NCBI GenBank assembly: GCA_026992595.1
Contig: JALWZW010000080.1
Location: 1-6,048, forward strand
Direction: 5' to 3'
Length of the DNA stretch: 6,048 bases
Source of the DNA: Microcaldota archaeon
GTDB taxonomy: Archaea; Micrarchaeota; Micrarchaeia; Anstonellales; Bilamarchaeaceae
Each line of letters starts with the position of its first letter. Positions within the stretch are counted from its first letter, which is position 1. A program made the translations under genes and the position numbers. The notes beneath the pieces were generated by a model. That model was not told the origin of the DNA and did not search any database. It worked only from the letters and a program-made list of their open reading frames with translations. Below, in pieces: positions 5,908-6,048 of this stretch.

Positions 5908-6048
5908 ACCCCAAAAAATCTTTTAGCATTTTTTGCAGTTTCTTCTGCCACCTTTTCATACCCCACTTTCTTTATATCTGCAATATATTTAATCGCTTCC
6001 CTTATCACCTCAGGCGTTCGCCCCACATAAGGCGAATCGCTCTCTACC
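5904..6048 (-). CDS. TatD-family metal-dependent hydrolase, C-terminal fragment
   Basis: Only the last 47 codons are in the window; the gene continues past the right edge. The frame starts at 6047 and ends with TGA at 5904-5906. The visible protein begins VESDSPYVGRTPEV, which matches the conserved E-(T/S)-D-x-P segment near the end of TatD deoxyribonucleases, where the aspartate is a metal ligand. It finishes with EETAKNAKRFFGV, the typical final helix with NAxRxF. TatD proteins are TIM-barrel metallohydrolases with DNase or exonuclease activity. The RGKRNEP-like stretch of bacterial TatD is shortened or absent here, with the peptide going straight from PYVGR to TPEV. The stop overlaps the NYN start by 4 bp, so the two genes form one transcript. 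The family is well supported for so short a fragment, but the subfamily cannot be judged. Confidence 0.75.
   Translation of the reverse strand, partial: VESDSPYVGRTPEVIREAIKYIADIKKVGYEKVAEETAKNAKRFFGV

Overview
The window reads as a gene-dense archaeal chromosome segment. The valyl-tRNA synthetase is a compact archaeal-type protein without a bacterial C-terminal coiled coil. The PP-loop tRNA-thiolation enzyme, the NYN protein and the HGSNAT-like membrane protein all resemble archaeal families. Most genes that begin a transcript have a TTTAAA-type TATA box about 25-28 bp before the start codon and no Shine-Dalgarno (SD) sequence, which is the pattern of archaeal leaderless transcripts. A more exact lineage (a DPANN group or a euryarchaeote, for example) cannot be fixed from this window. 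Nothing points to a mobile element, phage, CRISPR array, rRNA or tRNA.

Layout from left to right: a 5'-truncated tRNA 2-thiolation (NcsA/TtuA-like) gene (1-791, +); an MBL-fold metallohydrolase (816-1589, +) with its own TATA box; valS (1560-3878, -), which converges on the hydrolase gene and overlaps its 3' end by 30 bp; a 51-bp divergent promoter region (3879-3929) where one TATA element appears to serve both valS and the next gene; an HGSNAT/DUF1624-like membrane protein (3930-4589, +); a two-gene operon of a DUF302 protein (4662-5042, +) and a rhodanese-like lipoprotein (5035-5412, +), whose promoter lies inside a nested inverted repeat; then a convergent minus-strand pair, an NYN-domain protein (5434-5907) translationally coupled to the C-terminus of a TatD-family hydrolase (5904 to beyond the right edge). 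No gene-free stretch is longer than 72 bp.

Functionally the segment is mostly housekeeping: tRNA thiolation, tRNA charging and probable nucleic-acid hydrolases, plus a membrane acyltransferase-like protein. The DUF302/rhodanese operon suggests a small sulfur- or thiol-related role, though the two products seem to sit on opposite sides of the membrane. I see no convincing new multi-gene system. The most interesting signals are regulatory and architectural: the shared divergent TATA box, the dyad centred on the DUF302 promoter, and the 3' coding overlap between valS and the MBL hydrolase gene.
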